A stretch of 64,000 bases of DNA from Ignavibacteriales bacterium (GCA_015709675.1 CP054182.1:3141448-3205447); one strand, 5' to 3'. Counted from the stretch's first letter, positions 1 through 9,812 are shown. The notes: generated by a model not told the origin, from the sequence alone. A program made the numbers and translations.

Positions 1-51
1 TTGAATAGGTTAATTCGGAAACGGTCAGTTTACGGTCAGCGAAAATTCCCA

Positions 52-2622
52 TCAGAACCTGAAATTGAATCCAAAGGTTGGCAGAATCGGAAACATATTA
101 TTCGCCTCTTTACCTAGGGTAAGATCTTCCTCAACAAAATAATCGTAACCGACCACATTCTTCCGGTTGTAGGCATTAACCACATCTATATAAAACTGCC
201 ATTTAAGATTCCACAAAACTGTAGAATAGGTCGCCCTGATATCAAGACGGTGATAATCCGGTTTCCGGCTGTTAAAACGCTCACGGTTGCCGTAGTCAAT
301 ATCATAAACCACCTCGGTTACCTCAGGATTTGAGAAGGAAGTTCTTGTGGCAATCTTCGGAGTTTCGGCTTTACCGTCCCCGTCTGCATCCACTAAGAGA
401 ACTCTTGGTTTAATGCCTGAAGGTTCAGTAAACGGAAAACCAGAGCCAAACTGCCAGCGGACACCAAGATCCCAGGCTTCTCCGAGTTTATAGTTAAGAA
501 CAATATTCACCGTATGACGCTGATCAAAACGGAATGGAATCTTTATTCCTTTTTCAAAACGGTCAGCATAAGCAAGCGAATAACTAATCCAGCCGTTCAG
601 GCGGGCAGCGGCATCTATATTCTTTTTGCTAAGCAGTACTTCAAAACCATAGGATTCTCCCTGGCTGTTATTCACAGGAATCTGGGTTAAGGAATCCGTA
701 AACTGCGGTACCGGTCTTGTCCATGCGTCTGGATAGCGTATATCCCTGCCTGGTATTGGTTCAGTAACAAAACGATACCCTGAGAATTGCTGCTGTACAA
801 TCAGGTCTACAAAATTCTTATAATACATTTCCGTACGCAGATTCCATTCAGGAGTAAGCCAGCGCTCAACACCCAGAACGTAATGAATTGCTTTTTCAGC
901 ATTGAGCCGCTGTGTATATACAGGGCTTAAATCAAACAGTGCCTGGCGGTCAACAGCTTTCTCGTAACCTGGAGACTGATAATAGATACCCCATCCGGCT
1001 CTGAGGGTAGTCAGGTTATCAGGTGAATATGAAAGTCCGAGCCGGGGAGCAAAGAATCCCTTCTTCAGAATTTCATAATTATCGTATCTCACACCCGCCT
1101 GAAAATAGAATCTTTCGGAAAGCTGAAAGTTATTCTGTATATATCCGCGAAATCTGTTGTAGGTCTGGATTTCCTGTAAATCATCAAGAACCGCGCGAAA
1201 ATTGGGATTAGAACCAAAGAATGCTCTGAGCCCCGGGTCAATCTCAAAATCAAAATCTATAATAGAGCGGATAAAATCATACCCGGCTCCGGCTTCAAGG
1301 ATATTTGAGCCCCACTGATACGTGAGTTTGTCTTCTATCGTAGCTTTTTCAGCAAGAAAACTTGATGTCGCTTTGAATCCGAGCAGATAGGGACTAACTG
1401 TGTCAGGAAGAATTTCTTCAAAGTTCTGGCGGTTCAATGAAGGATCAAGAATTTTGGAATCAAAATCGGCATCTCCTCCGTTTGTGTAATAGGAGAAAAT
1501 CAGCTTGTTAATAAATTTCTTTCTGTCAGCATATTGCCAGGAAAGACTTGCTACATTATTTGTTATATCATTGCTGACTGAAATGCTGTCAGGCTGTCTG
1601 CGGTTTTTTCCTGAAACAACATTAACGCCATCCTGCGAAAATATTCCAAGCATATTTATCTTATGACCTTTAAGAGGTCTGAAAGAGAGTTTTGCCTGTA
1701 TATCATAAAAATTCGGGAAACTTACATTTTCTTCAACAAGCCCGGCATTCTTTACGAAAGGCTCAACCACAAGATCATAATATGTCCTTCTTGAACTTAA
1801 TAGCCAGCTTCCATCAAGCCAGCGGGGGAATTTACCTTCGAATACCAGGTTTGCATCAACAATGGAGGCGTTTACACTGCCGTTGAGATGTGAAGTATAA
1901 TTTCCTTCCTTATTGGTCACATCAAGTACCGCAGAAAGCCGGTCACCATACATTGCGGGGAATGCACCGGTTACCAGGTTTACATCTGAAACTGTCTGCG
2001 GATTAAACATACTGATTGCACCATAGAGGCGGTAGGGATTAAATATTTCAACATCATCAATAACGATCAGATTCTGATCAGGACCGCTGCCTCTTACAAC
2101 AAGCTGTGATGAAAAGTCATTCGGGGCCAGAACTCCCGGCATGGCCTGAAGAGTACGAAGAACATCCTCAGCTGCACCTGCAAGTACTTTTGCTTCTTTA
2201 GGGCTTAAATCAATAAACGAAGGACGGGTATCGCTTTTATCCTGAATCCTGCCCCCTATTACTCTGACTTCACCTACTGAAATTATCTGTGCTGAAAGGG
2301 TAACATTCAGTTCAAGAACTCTTCCCGGTATTATTTCAACTTCGTAAAACTCTGTTTCATAACCCACAGAACTGAATCTGATTTCATACTCACCTGCAGG
2401 TATATTCTTAATTTCATAGTTTCCATTGATATCCGTAACCCCGCCGATATTGGTATCGGTAAGCAGAATATTCACCCCCGGCATAACTTCAAGACTATCT
2501 GTTACCTTACCCTTCACACTGCCTGACTGAGCGAACAGAGTGATCCCAGGAAGCAGAACAAAAAGAATCAGAAATTGGATTATATTCAGACCGAAAATCG
2601 GGTTAATTAAGTATTTTTTCAT
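52..2622 (-). CDS. TonB-dependent outer-membrane receptor with CarboxypepD_reg N-domain
   Basis: Outer-membrane active-transport receptor; the substrate cannot be read from sequence. I place the start at the ATG at 2622 because it gives a clean signal peptide (MKKYLINPIFG..., cleavage near residue 31) with GGAG just upstream; the frame stays open to 2685, which would add 21 residues without signal character. Order: carboxypeptidase-regulatory-like beta domain at about residues 35-115 (GKV...GVNILL...GGVTDINGNYEI), plug domain at about 120-240 (LVVRGSGPDQNLIVIDDVEI), then a long C-terminal beta-barrel ending in an aromatic residue (FNFRF). At about 856 residues it is a normal size. The start overlaps the end of the GNAT gene by 20 nt, so the two are probably co-transcribed. 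No SusD partner lies alongside, which argues against a glycan Sus pair. The family call is firm. Confidence 0.93.
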   Translation of the reverse strand: MKKYLINPIFGLNIIQFLILFVLLPGITLFAQSGSVKGKVTDSLEVMPGVNILLTDTNIGGVTDINGNYEIKNIPAGEYEIRFSSVGYETEFYEVEIIPGRVLELNVTLSAQIISVGEVRVIGGRIQDKSDTRPSFIDLSPKEAKVLAGAAEDVLRTLQAMPGVLAPNDFSSQLVVRGSGPDQNLIVIDDVEIFNPYRLYGAISMFNPQTVSDVNLVTGAFPAMYGDRLSAVLDVTNKEGNYTSHLNGSVNASIVDANLVFEGKFPRWLDGSWLLSSRRTYYDLVVEPFVKNAGLVEENVSFPNFYDIQAKLSFRPLKGHKINMLGIFSQDGVNVVSGKNRRQPDSISVSNDITNNVASLSWQYADRKKFINKLIFSYYTNGGDADFDSKILDPSLNRQNFEEILPDTVSPYLLGFKATSSFLAEKATIEDKLTYQWGSNILEAGAGYDFIRSIIDFDFEIDPGLRAFFGSNPNFRAVLDDLQEIQTYNRFRGYIQNNFQLSERFYFQAGVRYDNYEILKKGFFAPRLGLSYSPDNLTTLRAGWGIYYQSPGYEKAVDRQALFDLSPVYTQRLNAEKAIHYVLGVERWLTPEWNLRTEMYYKNFVDLIVQQQFSGYRFVTEPIPGRDIRYPDAWTRPVPQFTDSLTQIPVNNSQGESYGFEVLLSKKNIDAAARLNGWISYSLAYADRFEKGIKIPFRFDQRHTVNIVLNYKLGEAWDLGVRWQFGSGFPFTEPSGIKPRVLLVDADGDGKAETPKIATRTSFSNPEVTEVVYDIDYGNRERFNSRKPDYHRLDIRATYSTVLWNLKWQFYIDVVNAYNRKNVVGYDYFVEEDLTLGKEANNMFPILPTFGFNFRF

Positions 2623-3514
2623 ATCTCCAGAAATGTTTATCAATCCGGGCACCTGCAGACTGTTCGTAGAATTTGACAGGACCAACCCAGGGTATTACTG
2701 CCTTGGTAAATCCGTCTTTCTGCAAACTATTCAGACAAAGTCTGAGCAGGACTCTCCCAATTGATAACCCCCTGAAGGCTATATCAGTTCCCATTGGACC
2801 AAACCATCCGGTGCCCCTGTTATTTGCCTCATAGCCGGCAAAACCAATTACTGTATCATTATGCAGTGCAATAAACAGCGTTATAGGATCGTTTCGGAAT
2901 GCCTCAGCTACTTCCCCTTTCCATTCAGGAAAATTTACGGCAAGCCAGTACATGATTTTACTCCTGTCACCAGGCTGAGCTTTGCGGATGCTAATCCCCT
3001 TTAATGAAAGTCTCTGAATATCATCCTCAACAGCAAAACCCCCGGCAGGAAGAAACACTTCCAGATTAGAAGTCTCATTGAATTTTTTATATCCCGCTGA
3101 TTCAAAAAAAGAAACTGCTCCTGCAAAAGCAGGATCAACTCCGGGCATAAAATAATTCGGATAGGATTCAAATAACCGGAGTGAGCGCAATCCCCTTCGC
3201 TTCATTTCGTTTTCCTGTTCTGCCAGTAGTCGTGAGCCAATTCCCCTCCTTTCATAACCTGGTCTCACGCCAATCAATTTCACGTAACCAGCAGGTCCGG
3301 AGTCTCTTTTTCTGACAACCCCCATAATAAACCCGGTAAGAATATCCTCCTCAAATGAGGTGAAAACCAATCCGGGATGGAAGTCAGGATCCCCTGTTAA
3401 CTTTTCCCTGAACAGGAAATCCGGGAAAGGATAACCCGGCATGGATTGCCGCAGCAGTTTTGCAGTTTCCGTAAAAAGTCCGTCATCCCAAGGACTGATA
3501 ATAATACTGCTCAT
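2603..3514 (-). CDS. Tandem-GNAT acetyltransferase
   Basis: Predicted cytoplasmic acyl-CoA-dependent N-acetyltransferase of 303 residues with two GNAT folds in one chain. The first carries an acetyl-CoA-binding motif A at residues 82-97 (GVRPGYERRGIGSRLL). The second, near residue 245, has a looser version (FRGLSIGRVLL) and may be structural or weakly active. The start ATG overlaps the stop of the upstream gene in an ATGA arrangement, and its end overlaps the TonB receptor start, so the three genes look like one translationally coupled unit. Substrate is unknown; such double GNATs can act on small molecules, peptides or antibiotics, and nothing here discriminates. Confidence 0.85.
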   Translation of the reverse strand: MSSIIISPWDDGLFTETAKLLRQSMPGYPFPDFLFREKLTGDPDFHPGLVFTSFEEDILTGFIMGVVRKRDSGPAGYVKLIGVRPGYERRGIGSRLLAEQENEMKRRGLRSLRLFESYPNYFMPGVDPAFAGAVSFFESAGYKKFNETSNLEVFLPAGGFAVEDDIQRLSLKGISIRKAQPGDRSKIMYWLAVNFPEWKGEVAEAFRNDPITLFIALHNDTVIGFAGYEANNRGTGWFGPMGTDIAFRGLSIGRVLLRLCLNSLQKDGFTKAVIPWVGPVKFYEQSAGARIDKHFWRYEKILN

Positions 3515-4341
3515 CGCTGAAAAGAGAAGAATGCTGAAAAGAGCCCCAGAGAGAGCTGAGTCATGTTTTTGTCTCTGTCTCCCGGAAAAACATAATGACT
3601 TCCCCGCACATACAGCGTAAAGACATTCATAATTCTGAACAGCCCCAGACTTGCCTCAGGCAGAACTGCATTCCCGCCTCTGAAATCAGTGGAGAACGAA
3701 AATCCGAGGGAGACATAATTGATGTATGGCATTTCTATAATTTGTTTATACCCAAAATTATACCGGCTTTTTATATCATTTAAATCGGTGTAAGTATATT
3801 CAAAAGCAATATATCCATTAGGATAATTATACCCCCCGCTGAAGAAAGAAACCAGGGGAAACTCCTTTCCAAAGCCGAGACCAGAACTGTCACGGTGAAA
3901 ATTGTAATAAACCGCGGGAATTGCATAAACAGCTGAACCGATCAGACAGCCAGTCAGATCAGCTCCTCCTGAAATCGTCGTATTTCCTTCAGCTACAATA
4001 TCAAACTGCTCACTCAGATTGATCTGGCCTGACTCCCCTTGTACTCTGATATAAAATACGATCATCCCCTCAGTAACTGGAATATCACTGATTTCCAATG
4101 TTGTGGAATAACTCTCGTTAAATTCCGTGCCGAGAGGGACTGTTTTGTTCGAAAAAATGACTTCTGCTTTAACAGGTTCACTGGTAAAAAAGGTCAGCAC
4201 CATTTTGCCGGGGCTTTCTTTGGGCGAATAGGCCTCAATGAGGATAACCTCTATTGAGTCCCCTTCCTCACTTCTGAAACTGAGGCCAAAGGTGGTAGAA
4301 GAAACGAGCAAGAGAAACAGAAAAACACTGATGGGTTTCAA
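3511..4341 (-). CDS. Secreted protein of unknown function
   Basis: I do not recognise the family. The 276-residue product begins with a Sec signal peptide (MKPISVFLFLLLVSSTTFG) from a TTG start with no strong ribosome-binding site. The first ~125 mature residues look like a beta-sandwich (alternating hydrophobics, PVKAEVIFSNK). After a Gly-rich turn the C-terminal half has repeated amphipathic strands rich in Tyr and Phe (YNYPNGYIAFEYTYTDL, YVSLGFSFSTDF), as expected for a small outer-membrane barrel or a surface-associated beta protein. It is first in an overlapping three-gene unit with the GNAT and TonB receptor genes. Confidence 0.65.
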   Translation of the reverse strand: MKPISVFLFLLLVSSTTFGLSFRSEEGDSIEVILIEAYSPKESPGKMVLTFFTSEPVKAEVIFSNKTVPLGTEFNESYSTTLEISDIPVTEGMIVFYIRVQGESGQINLSEQFDIVAEGNTTISGGADLTGCLIGSAVYAIPAVYYNFHRDSSGLGFGKEFPLVSFFSGGYNYPNGYIAFEYTYTDLNDIKSRYNFGYKQIIEMPYINYVSLGFSFSTDFRGGNAVLPEASLGLFRIMNVFTLYVRGSHYVFPGDRDKNMTQLSLGLFSAFFSFQR

Positions 4342-4507
4342 AGGGCGGAATCCGAATTTTTTTAATACTTAATATAATCATAAGGAGTCATTTGAGATGG
4401 ATCACTTTTTTATACGATATTGACTTATGTTAAATAAATCAATTTGTAATTGGCTATTTTTTATTATTTTGAATGCGTAATAAAAATTTCACAGTTTACA
4501 GGATACA

Positions 4508-5455
4508 ATGGTAGTAAGGTTTTGGGGGGTCAGAGGGTCCATACCTTCACCGCCAAAAAGCAGTGAATTACAAGAGAAAATACTCAGAATTCTGGAATTT
4601 TCGCAGGGTGCTGATTTATCAACATCCGAAAAAAGAAAGAAATTCCTGGATTCCATTGAGGAGCAATACACTACTTTTTTAGGAGGAAATACCCCTTGCG
4701 TCGAACTTCAGTCAGGAAGCACCCGGCTGATTTTTGATATGGGCTCAGGTCTGCGGGATCTGGGTCGTGAAATCATGCATACCATGGGCGGCCGTGATAT
4801 TGAACTGCATATGTTCGTCGGCCACACTCACTGGGATCATATTCAGGGGTTCCCTTTCTTTATTCCCGCTTATAGTCCAAAAACTACCATCAACTTCTAC
4901 CATCGCCACCCTGACCTCAAAGGACGTCTTGAAGGACAGCAGCAATTTCAGTACTTCCCTGTTTCGCTGGATATTATGTTATCCAAAAGGATTTATAATG
5001 AACTTACTGAAGGACAAATCCTTAAGATTAACGACCTGACCGTCAGAAATATTGAGTTAAATCATCCTGGGAAAGCTTTCGGATACCGGGTCGAAAAAGA
5101 TGGAAAATCATTTGTTTATGCCAGTGACAGTGAATACAGCAATCTCCCCTCAGAGCGCATTAAAAAATATATAGAGTTTTATCAGGGCACTGATGTCCTG
5201 ATTTTTGATGCTCCGTATTCTTTCAGTGAAGAGATCGAGAAGATTAACTGGGGACATTCATCAGCGATTATTGGAACAGATTTGGCTGTGGAAGCTAAAG
5301 TGAAGAAACTGGTACTGTTTCATCATGCTCCAGAAAATGACGATGAAGAGGTATACAGGCTGTTGAATACGGCACTCACCTACAAAAGCAGGAATTATCC
5401 GGATTCAGATTTAAGTATTGTTTTAGCAAGAGAAGGATCAGATATTAATATCTGA
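4508..5455 (+). CDS. Metallo-beta-lactamase-fold hydrolase
   Basis: Cytoplasmic metal-dependent hydrolase of 315 residues. It has the N-terminal GVRGSIP signature typical of the RNase Z/phosphodiesterase-like branch of the MBL fold. Metal ligands visible are H106, H108, D110 and H111 (HTHWDH), a later H186, bridging D207 (YASDSEY) and a C-terminal His in LFHHAP. An insert of about 40 residues (residues 17-58) between the first strand and GGNTPC enlarges the usual N-terminus. Substrate is unknown; relatives act as phosphodiesterases or in chemotaxis/c-di-NMP contexts, but no such partner gene is adjacent. It is divergent from the gene upstream and convergent with the barrel-gene cluster, which ends 14 nt away. 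Confidence 0.85.
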   Translation: MVVRFWGVRGSIPSPPKSSELQEKILRILEFSQGADLSTSEKRKKFLDSIEEQYTTFLGGNTPCVELQSGSTRLIFDMGSGLRDLGREIMHTMGGRDIELHMFVGHTHWDHIQGFPFFIPAYSPKTTINFYHRHPDLKGRLEGQQQFQYFPVSLDIMLSKRIYNELTEGQILKINDLTVRNIELNHPGKAFGYRVEKDGKSFVYASDSEYSNLPSERIKKYIEFYQGTDVLIFDAPYSFSEEIEKINWGHSSAIIGTDLAVEAKVKKLVLFHHAPENDDEEVYRLLNTALTYKSRNYPDSDLSIVLAREGSDINI

Positions 5456-5460
5456 TCCTT
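5433..5460. terminator. Perfect 28-nt palindrome between convergent genes
   Basis: Two 13-nt arms (AAGGATCAGATAT and its complement) flank a 2-nt centre. The palindrome covers the last codons and stop of the metallo-hydrolase gene and sits before the stop of the convergent 5470-6858 gene. It can fold identically in both transcripts, so a bidirectional terminator is the likeliest role, although neither side has a long U tract. A protein-binding operator is less likely at a convergent 3' end. Confidence 0.45.
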
Positions 5461-5469
5461 ACGTAAAAA

Positions 5470-6858
5470 TTAGTAGTTGATACGAATAACCGGGGAGAAT
5501 ACGAAGTAGCTGTCGTTCCTGTAATCAGGGAGAGAACCAGAAAATTGCAGAGGGGAAAATACCTTGAAATCAAATCCAATAGAATTAGTCACCATCACAA
5601 AAAACTTCAGCCCCAAAAATCCATTTGAGTCATTAAAGTTGTAATGAAACAGGGTTGAAATTTTATGCGAAATAATTGCTCCGTCCCCTTCAAGATGGGC
5701 TTCAGCACCAAGCATCCAGCGGTAATTACCGGATATATTGGTGGGAAGAGCAGTCAAAAGCGGCGCTCCGGGAACTGACAGAAAACGCTTCACATCGTAC
5801 AGTCCGAAACCGCCTCCTGCTTTCAGTTTTCCTGCAGCACCAAAATCCAGGAGTTCAGGATAGAGCGCAGTCAGAGAGAAATAATTTCTGTTACTGAAAA
5901 AATAGAGACTATCGGTGTTCTTAAAGTCTGATGGAGTATCCTCTGTTATTGCAAAAGCGCCTTCAATATCCAGTTCAATATCCTCGAGTTCAGGAGTAAT
6001 CATTCCGAGGGGTGAACCGATAAAATGCATATAGATATTTGTACCAGAATGGTTCAGGCGTCTTGCATTAAGAGGATTTGCATCTCCCATTGAAAACTCC
6101 TTTGCCGGAATTCCAAAACCAAGTTCAACAAGGTACGTTGTTTTTGGAACTGTATTCACTATATATTCGGAATATTTCAGTCTGACTCCGGAAAAATAGT
6201 CGGGATAATACCATCCGGGCATTGCAGGACGGTCCATTCCCCATTTACCGAACAAAGATACCAAATACTTATTACGCGCATTTGTTGTAAGATTCCATAT
6301 CATCATCTCCGGTTCCAGAAGATGCAGATAAATATCAAAATTATACTGATAATTGAAATCATAGAGGGTTTTTGTAATATCATTCAAAGCATAAAACTGC
6401 TTTTTCAGATCTTCATATAGCTCAAGGCCAAGAATTTCCCTGATGTAGACGAAGTCATATACCTCATCAAAGAAATAGTCAGAAGTATCAGACTCTCTGT
6501 TCGGGCTTTCAGTAAAGAATCTTAAAAGTTCGATTTCACCATCATAGTACCGTTTGCGGACATCTATAAAAACATCCCCTTCGTAGATATCATTGGACTT
6601 CTGACGAAGTTCCGCCAATGTTGGTTTCTTACCCCGTATCTTCAGTCCGTTTTTCACCACAAACTTATTATATATCTCACGGACATATACCGGATCGGTA
6701 ACAATCCATGTTTTTTTCAGATCGTTAAACGCAGTGGTGTTATACTCTAAGTTATCGTAAATCTTCTGAACTCTGATTATTTTTTGCTCAGTCTGAAAAT
6801 CCTGAGCTGAAACTAAAGATGCAAGAACCAGTAAAACAAATAAAACTTTAAATTTCAT
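5470..6858 (-). CDS. Predicted outer-membrane protein B2 of GldLM-like locus
   Basis: Unknown family; 462 residues with a Sec signal peptide (MKFKVLFVLLVLASLVSAQ). Residues ~20-180 form a soluble mixed domain with conserved stretches (YNTTAFNDLKK, VREIYNKFVV, DVRKRYYDGEIE). The remainder has alternating aromatic strands and ends FSPVIRINY, a terminal aromatic as recognised by outer-membrane insertion machinery. It is a clear paralogue of the 8410-9792 product (same motifs, same length, same C-terminus). Translation is probably coupled: its ATG lies 2 nt after the stop of the A2 gene and has no evident Shine-Dalgarno. Last gene of the cluster. Role inferred from context: outer-membrane part of a trans-envelope machine. 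Confidence 0.7.
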   Translation of the reverse strand: MKFKVLFVLLVLASLVSAQDFQTEQKIIRVQKIYDNLEYNTTAFNDLKKTWIVTDPVYVREIYNKFVVKNGLKIRGKKPTLAELRQKSNDIYEGDVFIDVRKRYYDGEIELLRFFTESPNRESDTSDYFFDEVYDFVYIREILGLELYEDLKKQFYALNDITKTLYDFNYQYNFDIYLHLLEPEMMIWNLTTNARNKYLVSLFGKWGMDRPAMPGWYYPDYFSGVRLKYSEYIVNTVPKTTYLVELGFGIPAKEFSMGDANPLNARRLNHSGTNIYMHFIGSPLGMITPELEDIELDIEGAFAITEDTPSDFKNTDSLYFFSNRNYFSLTALYPELLDFGAAGKLKAGGGFGLYDVKRFLSVPGAPLLTALPTNISGNYRWMLGAEAHLEGDGAIISHKISTLFHYNFNDSNGFLGLKFFVMVTNSIGFDFKVFSPLQFSGSLPDYRNDSYFVFSPVIRINY

Positions 6859-6860
6859 AG

Positions 6861-8369
6861 TTAAAACCCGTACCTGTATCTGATCTGAACCATTGAATTA
6901 CTTCCTTCAGTCTCCCATGGGTAGAGCGAACGGAACATCGGCGCACTCATAAAGTTTGTTTCAAGCCGGAAAGCACCAACCCCCTGTATATCGATGATTT
7001 TCATCCAGAAGAAAAGGTTCATGACTCCATCGTAGAACCTGACTCTGGCACTGAGGAATTCACTGTTGAGAGGAGCAAATGTTGTCTGCAGAGAGATAAC
7101 GGGCTGTGTTTTGTTAAAAATCATTGACTTTGATGTAACAGGAGTATAGTCAACCTTATAAATATCATAATTTGCAGCACCAATGTCCATCTTGAAACGG
7201 ACGGTCCTTTCCTCACTGCTGTTCCAGAAATAGGAGAATGTTGCTTCCCACTGATTAAAGGAGAAATAAGCAGAAGGAGTTGCAGCAGGACCAAAGGTCA
7301 CATAAGGACTTAAAGAAGTACCTGAACTGGTCGAAAGATAAAAATTAAAGAACGGGAAGCCGTAGAGTCTTGAAGTTGAAAGATCAACAACAAATCCTGG
7401 TCCTACGTTTATACTTGGCCGCTGACCAAAGATAAACGGAAGTGATGAAATAAGATCGGATGTATTAATTCTTGCTCTGCCAAGAAGTTTGGCATCAATC
7501 ACGAAATCATTTCTCAGATTGTTCAGATTGCCTTTAAGACTGAAAAGCGTTCTCATTCCGAAAGACATTCCCATCGTCTGATAAGGAAGCATATTAAGAA
7601 CTTTTGAACCCATGTCAATCTCAGCGCTAATAGTACCAAAACCAAGATTCAGTGTGTTATGGTAAAACGTAAGATGTGAGAAACTTGCATCAATCTGCAT
7701 ATCGCTGGCAGAAGTGGTTTCACCTGATCTTCTGCTCCTTCTCTGTGTTTGCTGATCTTCAGGATCGGCCGGATACCGGTGAGTGCTGTTAAGCCGCATA
7801 TGGCTTAAAAAATCACGGTTATCTATAAAGGAAATTCCTTTTGATTTGTTTCTGCCGTCATCAATTACCAGATTCAGCAGTGCAGAAGGGTCTTCAATTT
7901 TAACTGAATTCTTTACAATTGTATAAAGATATTCGTAGGTAGAGGGATTATAATCAAACAGATCCTGTATATCACCAAAAGTAAGAACGGTAGTGGTATC
8001 TATCTGAGGCCCCTGAGATGCATCGCCGAAGAAAGACTCCCCTGATGACTGTTTATCTTCAATCTCTCTCACATAAAGCAGAGTAATTGAATCAAGCTCA
8101 ATGGTTTCTTTCTTAAAGATGATCTGATATGTAACGCCGTCCTTCTTTCTGAAAGAGAAAGAAGGGCGGTCGTTTCTTCTGGGAATGTTTGAAAGCGGCT
8201 GAAGCTGTGCTTCTTCAGGAGTAAAGTTTACAGCAAACAGATCAAGATAGTTTTTGTCCTGAGACAGTTTTTTCTCAACCTTCAGATAAAGGTCATTAAT
8301 CGGCTGAGAAAAAACTGTGAGACTCAGAATTCCAAACAACAATAAGGTTTTATATCTGATAATAATCAT
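6861..8369 (-). CDS. Predicted outer-membrane protein A2 of GldLM-like locus
   Basis: Unknown family; 502 residues with signal peptide (MIIIRYKTLLLFGILSLTVFSQ). The N-terminal ~190 residues are a soluble domain containing SFFGDAS...VLTFGDIQDL. An Arg-rich linker (QRRSRRSG) follows, then about 270 residues of amphipathic beta strands ending QIRYRYGF, typical of an outer-membrane barrel. It is the paralogue of A1 (9813-11330): same length, same SFFGDAS and LTFGD motifs, same aromatic C-terminus. It is followed 2 nt later by B2, repeating the A-B order of the first pair. Function not known. Confidence 0.7.
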   Translation of the reverse strand: MIIIRYKTLLLFGILSLTVFSQPINDLYLKVEKKLSQDKNYLDLFAVNFTPEEAQLQPLSNIPRRNDRPSFSFRKKDGVTYQIIFKKETIELDSITLLYVREIEDKQSSGESFFGDASQGPQIDTTTVLTFGDIQDLFDYNPSTYEYLYTIVKNSVKIEDPSALLNLVIDDGRNKSKGISFIDNRDFLSHMRLNSTHRYPADPEDQQTQRRSRRSGETTSASDMQIDASFSHLTFYHNTLNLGFGTISAEIDMGSKVLNMLPYQTMGMSFGMRTLFSLKGNLNNLRNDFVIDAKLLGRARINTSDLISSLPFIFGQRPSINVGPGFVVDLSTSRLYGFPFFNFYLSTSSGTSLSPYVTFGPAATPSAYFSFNQWEATFSYFWNSSEERTVRFKMDIGAANYDIYKVDYTPVTSKSMIFNKTQPVISLQTTFAPLNSEFLSARVRFYDGVMNLFFWMKIIDIQGVGAFRLETNFMSAPMFRSLYPWETEGSNSMVQIRYRYGF

Positions 8370-8409
8370 CCTGCCCGTTCACTGTTGAAAAAAGATTCTT
8401 ATTTAGAAA

Positions 8410-9792
8410 TTAATAGTTGATTCTCAGGATCGGTGAGAATACTATATAAGCATCTTTTCTCCAGGTGGGGAAAGAACCTTTATCATAACCAAGTGCACTC
8501 ATGACACGGATATCAAAACCAAAGTTTCCGCTCAGCATGGTCTGTGACTTTATTCCTACAACAGCATAACCGCCTGTAGAATAACCGAGGGTTAAATGAA
8601 AACGATGCTGAATGAGACCGCCGGTTCTGGCAATACCGCCATCAACAAATAGCATGTGGTCAAGTTTTTCGATGATGCTTTTGTTTGACTCGAGGTCAGT
8701 GGTTTTGCTTGATCCAGGGGTACTTCTGAATTTATTTATATCCATGCTGGAAAGACCAACTGCAGCTTCAACATCTCCGAAGTCACCAAGATTATAGAGA
8801 TTCTTGAGGCGTCCTTCAAGAATGAAATAGGCTCTGTTGGTAAAGAAGTCTATCTGTCTGGTATTACCCAGATCTTTTGGGCTGAAGCTTGTCGCGGTAT
8901 ATTTTACCTCGTAGTTTACGGTAAAGTCTCCGATATCTTCGCCAAAGAGTTTGAGAGGATCACCTGAGATCTTGAAGTAAACTGCCTGACCTGAGACCAT
9001 AAGCGGAGTAACCGGAAGTTCACTGACAAAAGGAATTGTTGACGGGAAAGAAACACCAACGTTAACTCTGTAGGAGTATTTGTCAGGATTACTGGCGATA
9101 GCTTTATAATAAGTCAGTTCTGAACCGACGATGTACTCCATTGAAGTCCATCCCGGCAGGAATACCTGATCGGCACCCCACTTACCAAAGAATCCGAGTG
9201 TATATTTATTACGGAAACTTGAGGTAGTAGTCCAGTACATTACTCTTGGTTCAAGAACGTTCATATAAAGATCAAAGTAGTAACCGTTTTTGGTATCGTA
9301 CTCTTCTTTAGTGAGGTTACTGAAGAAGTAGCTCTGGTCTTTCATTTTCAGGTATACTTTTTCACCAAGGATGTCTCTGAGCAGGAACGGATCTCTTACC
9401 GGATCAAAAAGATATTTTGGATTCTCTTTATCGATCTCCTCTTCAGGAACGAATGCAAAATACTCGATCTCATCATCATAGTATCTTTTACGCATATCAA
9501 CAAGGATTTTACCGTCGTAAATTTCCTGTGATCTCTGCTTAATGATATCAAGTGATACTCTCTGGTCATTGATTCTTAGTTCGTCGCGAACTACAAATCT
9601 GTTATAGATTTCTCTGACGAAGAAAGGATCTGTGAGTACCCATTTTTTCTTCAGGTCATCAAAGGCGAGAGTATTATACTCTAAGCTCTCGTAGATTGTC
9701 TTAAGCTGCCCTGCAACTGAAGTATCAGCATTCTGAGCAAAAGATTTACCCGCGAGTAAAATCAGTAATACAAATAAAAATTTCTTATTCAT
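8410..9792 (-). CDS. Predicted outer-membrane protein B1 of GldLM-like locus
   Basis: Unknown family; 460 residues, signal peptide MNKKFLFVLLILLAGKSFAQ. The soluble N-terminal part (~20-180) shares YNTLAFDDLKK, LTDPFFVREIYNRF and DMRKRYYDDEIE with B2. The C-terminal part is strand-rich and ends FSPILRINY. The FFGKWG motif near residue 205 is also shared (LFGKWG in B2). The gene is 20 nt downstream of A1 and 40 nt upstream of A2. I compared it with GldN/PorN, the usual downstream neighbour of GldLM, and saw no convincing motif match. Confidence 0.7.
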   Translation of the reverse strand: MNKKFLFVLLILLAGKSFAQNADTSVAGQLKTIYESLEYNTLAFDDLKKKWVLTDPFFVREIYNRFVVRDELRINDQRVSLDIIKQRSQEIYDGKILVDMRKRYYDDEIEYFAFVPEEEIDKENPKYLFDPVRDPFLLRDILGEKVYLKMKDQSYFFSNLTKEEYDTKNGYYFDLYMNVLEPRVMYWTTTSSFRNKYTLGFFGKWGADQVFLPGWTSMEYIVGSELTYYKAIASNPDKYSYRVNVGVSFPSTIPFVSELPVTPLMVSGQAVYFKISGDPLKLFGEDIGDFTVNYEVKYTATSFSPKDLGNTRQIDFFTNRAYFILEGRLKNLYNLGDFGDVEAAVGLSSMDINKFRSTPGSSKTTDLESNKSIIEKLDHMLFVDGGIARTGGLIQHRFHLTLGYSTGGYAVVGIKSQTMLSGNFGFDIRVMSALGYDKGSFPTWRKDAYIVFSPILRINY

Positions 9793-9812
9793 GGTTTTTG
9801 CTCTCTTCTAAA

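Noticed and set aside
2623-2685. Upstream extension of the TonB receptor start
   Set aside because: The extra 21 residues are not signal-like and lie deeper in the GNAT gene; the ATG at 2622 gives a proper signal peptide.
5470-9792. B proteins as GldN/PorN
   Set aside because: Position after GldLM-like genes invites it, but B1/B2 have a long strand-rich C-terminus ending in Tyr and none of the GldN-type motifs I know.
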